Part shown: in pieces, positions 8,172 to 15,704 of the stretch
Layout of the letters: every line of letters begins with the position of its first letter
Numbering within the stretch: the first letter of the stretch is position 1
From: Caulobacter sp. NIBR2454
Lineage (GTDB): Bacteria > Pseudomonadota > Alphaproteobacteria > Caulobacterales > Caulobacteraceae
Length of the DNA: 64,000 bases
Direction of reading: 5' to 3'
Assembly: GCF_027474405.1 (NCBI RefSeq)
Contig: NZ_CP114871.1
Span: 1,807,001-1,871,000, forward strand
Translations under genes and position numbers: made by a program
Notes under the pieces: model-generated
Database searches by the model: none
Seen by the model: only the letters and a program-made list of their open reading frames with translations
What the model was told of the DNA's origin: nothing

Positions 8172-9434
8172 CTAGGGGCGATTGAGGAAGGCCATGTAGC
8201 GGTCGATAAAGGCGGCCCGCGGAAGCTCGGCGTCGTCCAGGCGTCGGATGTCCAGCGCGCCCCGCCAGAAGGTCTGCAGCTCGAAACGCGCCGGTTGTTC
8301 GGCGAAGGCCGCTTCGTGCTCAAGGGCGGCATGTTCCAACAGGCCAAGCTTGGGAGCTAGGGTCAGGCGGTTTTCGAACTGATCCAGGATCCAGCGGTGC
8401 TGCAGATAACCCCGATAGGGGCCCTCGGGACGCAGGCTTTCCAATTGCCGTGACGGTGTGGAGATGAAGCCGGCCTCGGCCACCAGCGGTGACATGCTCA
8501 GCAGCAGGCCAGGGTTGGCGAGACGCGGCAGCACATGCGTGCAAAGGGCGTAAGAAAACCGACCGTGGCGGGCCACGTGCGCAAGGAGAGGGCGCCAGGC
8601 ATCCTCGTCATCCAGGTCGCCGTCGAACTGAAGCGGCGCCTTCGCCGGACCGAACGATGCGCTGGGCAAGCCGTCCGGCAGCGAAAAGGCCGGCGCGCCA
8701 AGCTGGAGGACACGGAAATTGGGATTGCTAGCCCGCTGACCGGCCAGGTGTGCAACGAGGCCCTGGACGTCGTTGAGGGCCTTCAGGGCCGACCCTTGAG
8801 TGGGGCGGGGGACCCGACGCTCGAACAGGCAGTCGACCTGGACCACCTTGCCCTCGCGCTCGCCTTGCCAGCGGAAGAGTTTGAGGGGCTCCATGGTCAC
8901 AAAGCCCATGGCGGCCAGTTCGGCGAAAATCTCCTCAGCCCGTCCGGCGCCGGGGTTGTAGTCGGCCAGGGACACCTCGACGAGGACATAGTCGGCCTGG
9001 CCGATCACCTGCCTGCCGCCCTGAAGCACATCGAGCTCTGCGCCCTGGGTGTCGATCTTGACGAAGTCGAACCGGCGGCCGGCGAGCAGGTCGTCGAGCC
9101 GCGCCTTGGGCACGGGCTGACGAATGACGACCTCGTCGCGGAAGTGGTGCGAGTTTTCCCGGTAGAGGGAGCTGCCGGTGGATTGCAGCCATTCCTTGGT
9201 CAGGAACAGCTCGGCCTCGCCATTCTCGTTGGAGGCGGCGACCATGTGCCGTTCGAACGGCAGCTGGGCCAGGCGCTCCTCGCAATGGGGATTGGGCTCG
9301 ATCATGGTCGGCACGCAGTGCGGATACACCTGCAGGAAGGCGTAGCTGAACATCCCGACGTTGGCGCCGATGTCGAGCAAGGTTGCGGGTGTGTAGCCCT
9401 GGAGCTTGAGACGCTCGAACAGCTGGGTTTCCAA
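8172..9434 (-). CDS. FkbM-family methyltransferase fused to a second methyltransferase-like domain
   Basis: 420 residues from a TTG start (9434); a stop lies 12 codons upstream with no other start between. Residues about 1-225 are a complete FkbM SAM-dependent O-methyltransferase: LLDIGANVGMFS is the SAM-binding loop and FVKIDTQGAE the family signature. Residues about 235-420 look like the back half of a class I methyltransferase used in surface-glycan loci (CTHVLPRLANP, ISTPSRQLE, then a YLQHRWI-type segment), but lack a convincing SAM-binding glycine loop. FkbM enzymes often act on extracellular polysaccharide; no glycan genes are adjacent. It stands alone on this strand. Confidence 0.85.
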   Translation of the reverse strand: METQLFERLKLQGYTPATLLDIGANVGMFSYAFLQVYPHCVPTMIEPNPHCEERLAQLPFERHMVAASNENGEAELFLTKEWLQSTGSSLYRENSHHFRDEVVIRQPVPKARLDDLLAGRRFDFVKIDTQGAELDVLQGGRQVIGQADYVLVEVSLADYNPGAGRAEEIFAELAAMGFVTMEPLKLFRWQGEREGKVVQVDCLFERRVPRPTQGSALKALNDVQGLVAHLAGQRASNPNFRVLQLGAPAFSLPDGLPSASFGPAKAPLQFDGDLDDEDAWRPLLAHVARHGRFSYALCTHVLPRLANPGLLLSMSPLVAEAGFISTPSRQLESLRPEGPYRGYLQHRWILDQFENRLTLAPKLGLLEHAALEHEAAFAEQPARFELQTFWRGALDIRRLDDAELPRAAFIDRYMAFLNRP

Positions 9435-9589
9435 GGGGCGTCCCGTTCCTAGGCGTTGTGCTTGGCGTTATCTGACGCGATTCGAGAACGGCGGTCTGCG
9501 GTGCAGGCGGAGACGCCCTTTCGTGATGCAAAGTCGGGGATTTTGGCGTGGTTGAGTTTCGGTCCGCTGGGCCATCACCCTCGCACTCG

Positions 9590-9616
9590 GTCCCACTCCC
9601 GCCGAGGGAGAGGGAC
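9590..9616. repeat. REP-like intergenic hairpin in a 313-bp gap
   Basis: GTCCCACTCCC (9590-9600) and GGGAGAGGGAC (9606-9616) form an 11-bp inverted repeat with one mismatch around the loop GCCGA. A related CCTCGCCCT...GTGAGGGAG pair follows at about 9648-9668. Such CCCTC/GAGGG modules are common dispersed intergenic elements in proteobacteria, so this is probably a degenerate copy of a multicopy element and not a gene-specific signal. The rest of the gap (9435-9747) holds no supportable gene. Confidence 0.5.
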
Positions 9617-9747
9617 TGGCGCTTTGCAGTTCGGATAGCGCCGTCATCCTCGCCCTAGAAGTGAGGGAGATACACCGCCTCTGGCAAAGGTCGGCCGCGC
9701 CCGCGAGCGGACGTAGTGATCGTTCCTTACGAGGTGAAAAGCGCGCC

Positions 9748-10272
9748 TTAGATAGATTTCAGGGCCGCCGCCGAATCCCATGTGACCCTCAGGACAGCTT
9801 GCCCCTTCGCACTGGGTAGAGCTGAAACGCTGCGTTCGACTTCCTTGCCGCCTAGTCTCGCGTAAAAGCGCCGGCCCGCAACATTGGCCTCAAACACCCA
9901 CAGATAGATTCCGGACGACGCGCTAGCGTCACTGATCCAGCTCGCCGCCTTCGAAAGCAGTTGCTCTCCAACGCCGCGTCCTCGGTAGGGCGGCGCGACG
10001 TGCAGATTGTCGATGAGACTTCCGAACATCGCATCGTCATCACCGAGCACGCACACGAAGCCCACAGGCGACCGCTGTTCCTCGGCCAAAAAGATCGCTT
10101 GTTCGGGCCGACCAGACGCAAATCTTGAAGCCCAAAAATCCAGACGATCTTGCTCGATGGGTCCGGCAAGAAACTCGGGGCTCAGGATGCTTGCATAGGC
10201 ATCGCGCCAACTCGTTGTGTGGAGGAGAGCGACTGTTTCTGCATCTCCCGAATTGGCCCACCTGATGTCCAT
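9748..10272 (-). CDS. GNAT family N-acetyltransferase
   Basis: 174 residues covering a single acetyltransferase domain. The acetyl-CoA-binding segment is visible as LHVAPPYRGRGVGEQLL (R/QxxGxG/A), followed by the usual N-x-x-G-RRFYARLGG helix for substrate and CoA contact. Start ATG at 10272. The substrate is unknown; the fold is used for amino groups of antibiotics, protein N termini and small metabolites. The gene stands alone between the FkbM gap and the terminator of clpA. Codon use contains more A/T at third positions than its neighbours, which could mean a more recent arrival. Confidence 0.87.
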   Translation of the reverse strand: MDIRWANSGDAETVALLHTTSWRDAYASILSPEFLAGPIEQDRLDFWASRFASGRPEQAIFLAEEQRSPVGFVCVLGDDDAMFGSLIDNLHVAPPYRGRGVGEQLLSKAASWISDASASSGIYLWVFEANVAGRRFYARLGGKEVERSVSALPSAKGQAVLRVTWDSAAALKSI

Positions 10273-10382
10273 CGCCAGAGTCTAGACGCGACGAGGATAG
10301 GCTGCAAAGCAGACTTTCCCCAAAGTCGATGAAGGGGCGGGTGGAGCTGCTTCGTCCATGGGAAGGGGACACGACGATATCC

Positions 10383-10417
10383 CAAAGAAAACGGGAAGCG
10401 CCTTGCGACGCTTCCCG
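10383..10417 (-). terminator. Rho-independent terminator of clpSA
   Basis: Reading leftward from clpA, a perfect 9-bp stem CGGGAAGCG/CGCTTCCCG (10392-10400 and 10409-10417) encloses an 8-base loop and is followed by TTTTCTTTG (complement of 10383-10391). Strong stem plus U-rich tail 29 bases past the clpA stop makes this a textbook intrinsic terminator. Its loop is the same octamer as in the hairpin at 3386-3415. Confidence 0.85.
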
Positions 10418-10445
10418 CTCGATAGACTGTCGATGACGCCAGGCT

Positions 10446-12788
10446 CTAGGCCAGGGCGTCGTCCGGCTTCTTGCGCCGACGCTTGGGCGTGGCGGGCTCT
10501 TCCGCCGTGTCCTCGACGACGCCGGGGCCGTCTTCGATCTCGAAGGCGATTTTGGCGTCCTTGAGGATGACCTTGACGTGGCCGCCCTTGGCGAGGCGTC
10601 CGAACAGGATGTCGTCGGCCAGGGGCTTCTTGATGTGCTCCTGGATGACGCGGGCCAGGGGGCGCGCGCCGTAGAGCTCGTCGAAGCCGTTCTTGGCCAG
10701 CCAGTCGGCCGCGTCGTCGGACAGTTCGATGGTCACGTTGCGGTCGGCCAACTGGGCCTCGAGCTGCATGACGAACTTCTGCACGACCTGACGGATGACG
10801 TCCTGGTCCAGCGGCTTGAAGTTGACGATGGCGTCCAGGCGGTTGCGGAACTCAGGTGTGAAGATGCGCTTGAGCGCCGCTTCTTCCTCGCCGTCCACCT
10901 TGCCGCGGCCAAAGCCGATCGACTGGCGTTGGGCGTCGGAGGCGCCCGCATTGGTGGTCATGATCAGGACCACGTTGCGGAAATCGACCTTCTTGCCGTT
11001 GCTGTCGGTCAGGCCGCCGTTATCCATCACCTGCAGCAGGATGTTGTAGACGTCCTGGTGCGCCTTTTCGATCTCGTCGAGGAGGACGATGGCGTGCGGG
11101 TGCTGGTCGACCGCGTCGGTCAACTGACCGCCCTGATCGAAGCCCACATAGCCGGGAGGCGCGCCGATGAGACGGCTGACCGTGTGGCGCTCCATATACT
11201 CGGACATATCGAAGCGAAGCATCTCGATGCCGAGGGTGGAGGCCAGCTGCTTGGCCGCTTCGGTCTTGCCGACGCCGGTGGGGCCGGTGAACAGGTAGCA
11301 GCCGATGGGCTTGTTGGGGTCACGAAGTCCGGCGCGGGCCAGCTTCATGGCGCTGGACAGCTGGTTGAGGGCTTCGTCCTGGCCGAAGACCGCGCGCTTC
11401 AGATCGGTGTCGAGCTGACGCAGGGCTTCGGTGTCGGACTTCGACACGGATTTGGGCGGGATGCGGGCGATCTTGGCGACGACGCCTTCGATCTCCTTGA
11501 CGCCCAGGACCTTCTTGCGACGGCCTTCCGGCAGCAGCATCTGGGACGCGCCGGCTTCGTCGATCACGTCGATCGCCTTGTCCGGAAGCTTGCGGTCGGA
11601 GATGTAGCGGGCCGACAGCTCAACGGCGACCTTGAGGGCGTCGTTGGTGTACTTCAGCTTGTGGAAGTCCTCGTAGTAGGTCTTCAGGCCCTTGAGGATC
11701 TTGATCGTGTCCTCGACCGTCGGCTCGTTCACGTCGATCTTCTGGAAGCGACGCACGAGAGCGCGGTCCTTCTCGAAGTGCTGGCGGAACTCCTTGTAGG
11801 TGGTCGAGCCCATGCACCGCAGGGTGCCCGAGGCCAGGGCCGGCTTCAGGAGATTGGACGCGTCCATGGCTCCGCCGCTGGTGGCGCCGGCGCCGATCAC
11901 GGTGTGGATCTCGTCGATGAAGAGCACCGCGTTGGGGTGGTTCTCCAGTTCCTTGACCACCTGCTTGACGCGTTCCTCGAAGTCGCCGCGATAGCGGGTG
12001 CCGGCCAGCAGCGCCCCCATGTCGAGCGAGAAGATGGTGGCCTCCGCCAGCACCTCCGGCACCTGGCCGGTGATGATCTTGCGGGCCAGGCCTTCGGCGA
12101 TGGCGGTCTTGCCGACGCCGGGGTCGCCCACGAGCAGCGGATTGTTCTTGGTGCGGCGGCACAGGATCTGGATGGCGCGCTCGACTTCCGCCGCGCGGCC
12201 GATCAGCGGATCAACCTTGCCCTGCTTGGCCTTTTCGTTGAGGTCCACGCAGTAGGCTTCGAGGGCTTCGCCGCCGGTCTTCACGGCGGGCTTGTCCTCG
12301 TCGTTCTCGACAGTGGCGCCCTTGGCGGCCTTGGCTTCGGAGGCTCCGGCCTTCTTGGCGATGCCGTGGGCGATGAAGTTGACCGCGTCGTAGCGGGTCA
12401 TGTCCTGCTCTTGCAGGAAGTAGGCGGCGTGGCTCTCGCGCTCCGAGAAGATGGCGACGAGGACATTGGCGCCCGACACCTCGTCGCGGCCCGAAGACTG
12501 CACGTGGATGACGGCGCGCTGGATCACGCGCTGGAAGCCGGCGGTGGGTTTGGCGTCTTCACCGTCCTCGACGATCAGGGATTTCAGTTCGACGTCGAGA
12601 TAGTTGGTGAGGCTTTTCTTGAGCGCGACGAGATCAACGTCACAGGCGCGCATAACTCCGGCGGCGTCCTCGTCGTCCGTCAGCGAGAGCAGCAAGTGCT
12701 CAAGCGTGGCGTACTCGTGCTTGCGCTGGTTGGCGTAGGCCACTGCGCGATGCAGGGATTCCTCGAGAGGACGCGAAAAAGACGGCAT
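10446..12788 (-). CDS. clpA: ATP-dependent Clp protease ATP-binding subunit ClpA
   Basis: 780 residues from ATG at 12788, matching the family length. Clp N domain (residues about 1-145), first AAA+ module with Walker A GDPGVGKT near residue 219 and Walker B LFIDEIHT, then the second AAA+ module with GPTGVGKTEAA near residue 500, VLLDEIEKAH, and a C-terminal D2-small domain. As a hexamer it unfolds substrates and feeds them to ClpP. A lysine/arginine-rich tail (KRRRKK) ends the protein. clpS lies eight bases upstream, so the adaptor and unfoldase are co-transcribed. A longer frame upstream is only the clpS gene read out of frame. Confidence 0.98.
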   Translation of the reverse strand: MPSFSRPLEESLHRAVAYANQRKHEYATLEHLLLSLTDDEDAAGVMRACDVDLVALKKSLTNYLDVELKSLIVEDGEDAKPTAGFQRVIQRAVIHVQSSGRDEVSGANVLVAIFSERESHAAYFLQEQDMTRYDAVNFIAHGIAKKAGASEAKAAKGATVENDEDKPAVKTGGEALEAYCVDLNEKAKQGKVDPLIGRAAEVERAIQILCRRTKNNPLLVGDPGVGKTAIAEGLARKIITGQVPEVLAEATIFSLDMGALLAGTRYRGDFEERVKQVVKELENHPNAVLFIDEIHTVIGAGATSGGAMDASNLLKPALASGTLRCMGSTTYKEFRQHFEKDRALVRRFQKIDVNEPTVEDTIKILKGLKTYYEDFHKLKYTNDALKVAVELSARYISDRKLPDKAIDVIDEAGASQMLLPEGRRKKVLGVKEIEGVVAKIARIPPKSVSKSDTEALRQLDTDLKRAVFGQDEALNQLSSAMKLARAGLRDPNKPIGCYLFTGPTGVGKTEAAKQLASTLGIEMLRFDMSEYMERHTVSRLIGAPPGYVGFDQGGQLTDAVDQHPHAIVLLDEIEKAHQDVYNILLQVMDNGGLTDSNGKKVDFRNVVLIMTTNAGASDAQRQSIGFGRGKVDGEEEAALKRIFTPEFRNRLDAIVNFKPLDQDVIRQVVQKFVMQLEAQLADRNVTIELSDDAADWLAKNGFDELYGARPLARVIQEHIKKPLADDILFGRLAKGGHVKVILKDAKIAFEIEDGPGVVEDTAEEPATPKRRRKKPDDALA

Positions 12789-12796
12789 CGAGTCTC

Positions 12797-13126
12797 CTAG
12801 TCCTTTTCCATGGTGCACTGCAGCGGATGCTGGTGCCGGCGGGCTGTGTCCGTGACTTGGGCGACCTTGGTTTCCGCGACTTCGTAAGTGAACACGCCGC
12901 ACACTCCGACGCCGTTCTGATGAACGTGGAGCATGATGCGAGTCGCTTCCTCGCGGTTCTTGTTGAAGAAGCGTTCGAGGACGTACACGACGAATTCCAT
13001 CGGCGTGTAGTCGTCGTTCAGGATGAGCACGCGGTACAGCGAAGGCTTCTGCGTCTTCGGTTTCGTCTGGGTGACGATGGCCGAACCCGCCCCGTTGTTC
13101 TGTCCTGCGCCTGCTCGCTCCGGCAT
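12797..13126 (-). CDS. clpS: ClpS adaptor, N-end rule recognition
   Basis: 109 residues from ATG at 13126; an in-frame TTG directly before it (13129) could also serve. ClpS binds proteins with destabilising N-terminal residues and hands them to ClpA. The core is intact: [18 protein letters not shown] contains the N-degron pocket Asn-Asp pair, and [20 protein letters not shown] includes the VHxxG motif that supplies the second pocket histidine. The disordered N-terminal extension needed for ClpA engagement is present. GGGAG sits upstream of the start. It precedes clpA in the same operon. Confidence 0.97.
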   Translation of the reverse strand: MPERAGAGQNNGAGSAIVTQTKPKTQKPSLYRVLILNDDYTPMEFVVYVLERFFNKNREEATRIMLHVHQNGVGVCGVFTYEVAETKVAQVTDTARRHQHPLQCTMEKD

Positions 13127-13254
13127 CAATCAAGGTCTCCCGACAGGACGAAGCAGTCCGTCGTTCTTGGGATTAGATATGAAAAGCGCGGCGCTTTGGA
13201 AGGGTCCTCTTCGACACTTCTTTTTTGCGACCGCGAAATCAGGGTCTTGAACGA

Positions 13255-14535
13255 TCACTTTTTGCGGCGCAGCGCACGACCTGTGACCAATGCGGCGGCC
13301 CCAAAGCGCGCCCGCAGCGAATCGGCCGCCTTCTCGCCCGACAGGGCCCGGCGCTCATCGCCGGCGAAAAAGTCCGAGGCGGCTTGCTCGGCGTCGACGA
13401 ACTCGGTGAGGCCCGCGCCGATGAGGCGATACGCCGCGCCGGGCGGTTCGGCTGCCAACAGCTCTCGAACGACGGCGAACAGGGTCTTGGCCGTCTGGGT
13501 CGGCACGGCGAGGGTGCGGCGCCGGGTGTGGATCTTGAAATCGGGGGTGCGCAGCTTGAGCGCGGCGACGCGACCGGCGACCCCTTCGGCGCGGGCCTGG
13601 CGGGCGACCTTCTCGCAGAGCGGCCAGAGCATGTCCTCCAGGTCGGCGATGCGGTGCAGGTCGTCGTTGAAGGTGGTCTCGGCGCTGATGGTCTTGCGGC
13701 TGTGGTCAGGATCGACGGCGCGAGCGTCACGGCCCTGGGCCAGCTGCGACAGGCGAAGGCCATGGGCGCCGAAGCGCTTGACCAGATCCTTGGGGTCGGC
13801 GGCGGCGATATCGCCCACGGTCTTGAAGCCCGCGGCCTCCATCGACTTGATCGAGGCGGGGCCGACGCCGGGCAGGATGCCTATGGGTCGGGAGGCCAGG
13901 AAGCTTTTGGCCTCGGCCCCGCCGATCACGGAGAAGCCGCGGGGCTTGTCGAGGTCGGAGGCGATCTTGGCCAGGAACTTGTTGGGGGCCAGGCCGATGG
14001 AGACGGTCAGGCCGACCTCGCGCTCGATCTCGGCCTGAAGGCGCGCCAGGATCACGGCCGGAGGGGCGCCGTGCAGGCGCTCTGTCCCCGCCATGTCGAT
14101 CCAGGCTTCATCCAGGGACAGGCGCTGGACCAGGGGCGTCAGATTCTCCACCCGGCCGAAGATGGCGCGGCTGGCTTCCTTGTACTTGGCGAAGTTGGGC
14201 TTGATGACCACGGCGTTGGGGCAAAGGGCCAGAGCCTTGAACATCGGCATGGCCGAGCGGGCGCCGCTGACCCGGGCGATGTAGCAGCAGGTGGTGACGA
14301 CGCCTCGCTTGCCGCCGCCGACGATGACGGGGACGTCGCGAAGCTCTGGATTGTCGCGCTTTTCGACCGACGCATAGAAGGCGTCACAGTCCATGTGGGC
14401 CATGGACAGGGTCGCCAGCTCCTCGTGGGCAACGACGCGAAAACCATTGCAGGACGGGCAGCGGCGAGGGGAGACCTTAGGTCCCATCTGGCCCGTCCAG
14501 CCACAGTCGCGGCAGAGGGCTGTCAGGCCGGCCAC
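13255..14535 (-). CDS. dinB: DNA polymerase IV (Y family) with N-terminal zinc-ribbon-like extension
   Basis: 426 residues if it starts at GTG 14535, which has AGAAGG five bases upstream and overlaps the HAD gene stop by 13 bases. The translesion polymerase core has MDCDAFYASVE (first metal Asp), SLDEAWIDM (catalytic DE pair), and the little-finger domain to the C terminus LRRKK. Unlike E. coli DinB it carries about 40 extra N-terminal residues with four cysteines in CxxC-(14)-CxxC spacing (8, 11, 26, 29), a probable zinc ribbon. It would insert bases opposite damaged template at low fidelity. The start is less certain than the family. Confidence 0.93.
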   Translation of the reverse strand: MAGLTALCRDCGWTGQMGPKVSPRRCPSCNGFRVVAHEELATLSMAHMDCDAFYASVEKRDNPELRDVPVIVGGGKRGVVTTCCYIARVSGARSAMPMFKALALCPNAVVIKPNFAKYKEASRAIFGRVENLTPLVQRLSLDEAWIDMAGTERLHGAPPAVILARLQAEIEREVGLTVSIGLAPNKFLAKIASDLDKPRGFSVIGGAEAKSFLASRPIGILPGVGPASIKSMEAAGFKTVGDIAAADPKDLVKRFGAHGLRLSQLAQGRDARAVDPDHSRKTISAETTFNDDLHRIADLEDMLWPLCEKVARQARAEGVAGRVAALKLRTPDFKIHTRRRTLAVPTQTAKTLFAVVRELLAAEPPGAAYRLIGAGLTEFVDAEQAASDFFAGDERRALSGEKAADSLRARFGAAALVTGRALRRKK

Positions 14536-15173
14536 AGGGCCTTCTCCAGCGCCGGATGCAGCTCGGTCCATTCGTGGAAGCGGGCGTGGCGATCCGGGGC
14601 GGTGGGCGCCAGGTGGCGCAGCTCCGGATGGGCGACGATTTGGAAGCGGCTGATGGCGGGTGCGACCTGCTCCACTGAGTCCAGGTTGCTGAGCAGATCG
14701 TCGATGAAGGCGGACCGGCCCGTGGTGCGGGCGGCGAGGGCGGCGGCGGGCTCGCCCTTGGGGCCGGAGCCGATGACCATGGGATAGTCGAAGCCGTGCT
14801 TCTTGAGCCAGGCGGCGCGGGGATGGCGGCCGCATTCGGGGGCGTTGGTCAGGATGACCACGCCGGCCTTCATCGACAGTGTCGCCAGGGCGTCGGCCGC
14901 GCCCTCGACCGGCGGCAGGTCGTCGGAGCCTTCGGAAAAGAAGTCGTTGTAGAGCTGGTAGCCGATGGCCATGTCCAGATGATCGGTCTCGCCGGGGCGG
15001 AAGATGTTCTGGAACAGGGCGTAGCGATCGGTGCGTAGCTCGAAGCCGTGACGATTCAGGAAGGCCGAGAAGCCGCCGACGAAGTGGGCGATCACCTCGT
15101 CCACGTCTACAATCAGCAGGGGTGCGTGGGGATCGACCCTGGCGGCGTCGAGGTCAGAAACCCGCTGCTCCAC
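14523..15173 (-). CDS. HAD-superfamily hydrolase
   Basis: 216 residues from GTG 15173. The haloacid-dehalogenase nucleophile motif appears as LLIVDVDEV (Asp nucleophile and general-acid Asp two residues on), with a VVILTNAP motif II and a late FIDDLLSN motif supplying the Mg-binding acids. The C-terminal part of about 60 residues is not typical of a minimal HAD. It is probably a small-molecule phosphatase of unknown substrate. Its stop lies inside the start region of dinB, so the two are coupled; this pairing says little about function beyond co-expression. Confidence 0.82.
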   Translation of the reverse strand: MEQRVSDLDAARVDPHAPLLIVDVDEVIAHFVGGFSAFLNRHGFELRTDRYALFQNIFRPGETDHLDMAIGYQLYNDFFSEGSDDLPPVEGAADALATLSMKAGVVILTNAPECGRHPRAAWLKKHGFDYPMVIGSGPKGEPAAALAARTTGRSAFIDDLLSNLDSVEQVAPAISRFQIVAHPELRHLAPTAPDRHARFHEWTELHPALEKALWPA

Positions 15174-15218
15174 GCTAGACTCCCATTTTGGGACCGATGT
15201 GTCCCGGTTCGATCGTAA

Positions 15219-15233
15219 TTAGCGCGGGCTTAA
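15219..15233 (+). promoter_or_regulatory. CtrA-like binding site upstream of divK
   Basis: TTAG (15219-15222), seven bases, then TTAA (15230-15233) matches the CtrA consensus TTAA-N7-TTAA at seven of eight fixed positions. It lies about 77 bases before the divK start. divK is known to be a CtrA-activated gene in Caulobacter crescentus, so the position makes sense. Seen: the motif and spacing. Inferred: binding. Confidence 0.6.
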
Positions 15234-15309
15234 GGATATCCGTGGCACCTAGGCAAGCCGTAGATGGCGCGGAGCATTTCCCGCGTCGGCCGCCGCGTTC
15301 GGAGTCAGG

Positions 15310-15675
15310 ATGACGAAGAAGGTCCTCATCGTCGAGGATAACGAGCTGAACATGAAGCTCTTTCATGATCTGCTCGAGGCCCAAGGGTACGACACCCTGG
15401 AGACCCGCGAGGGTCTGCAGGCGCTCGCCATGGCGCGTGAACATCGTCCGGACCTGATCCTCATGGACATCCAGCTTCCGGAGATTTCGGGGCTGGAAGT
15501 CACCAAGTGGCTGAAGGAAGACGACGATCTTTCGCACATCCCCGTCGTCGCGGTGACCGCGTTCGCCATGAAGGGCGACGAGGAGCGCATCCGTGAAGGC
15601 GGGTGCGAGGCCTATATCTCGAAGCCGATTTCCGTATCACACTTCCTCGAGACGATTCGACGCTTCCTGGGCTGA
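15310..15675 (+). CDS. divK: Single-domain response regulator DivK
   Basis: 121 residues consisting of one receiver domain and no output. Acidic pocket at Glu9-Asp10, phospho-accepting Asp53 (LILMDIQLP), Thr near residue 83 (AVTAFAM) and Lys in ISKPIS. The sequence and Asp53 position match Caulobacter DivK, which when phosphorylated by DivJ and dephosphorylated by PleC binds DivL and DivJ/PleC to control CckA-CtrA signalling and polarity. pleD starts 30 bases after the stop, the same order as in Caulobacter crescentus, so the two form an operon. A CtrA-like site precedes it. Confidence 0.97.
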   Translation: MTKKVLIVEDNELNMKLFHDLLEAQGYDTLETREGLQALAMAREHRPDLILMDIQLPEISGLEVTKWLKEDDDLSHIPVVAVTAFAMKGDEERIREGGCEAYISKPISVSHFLETIRRFLG

Positions 15676-15704
15676 CCGGAGCAACATCGGGCTAAGGGGG
15701 AGAT

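Noticed and set aside
10578..12800. 740-codon open frame antisense to clpA
   Set aside because: The opposite strand is a complete ClpA with all AAA+ motifs; the antisense protein is low-complexity Gly/Val/Asp-rich with no domain.
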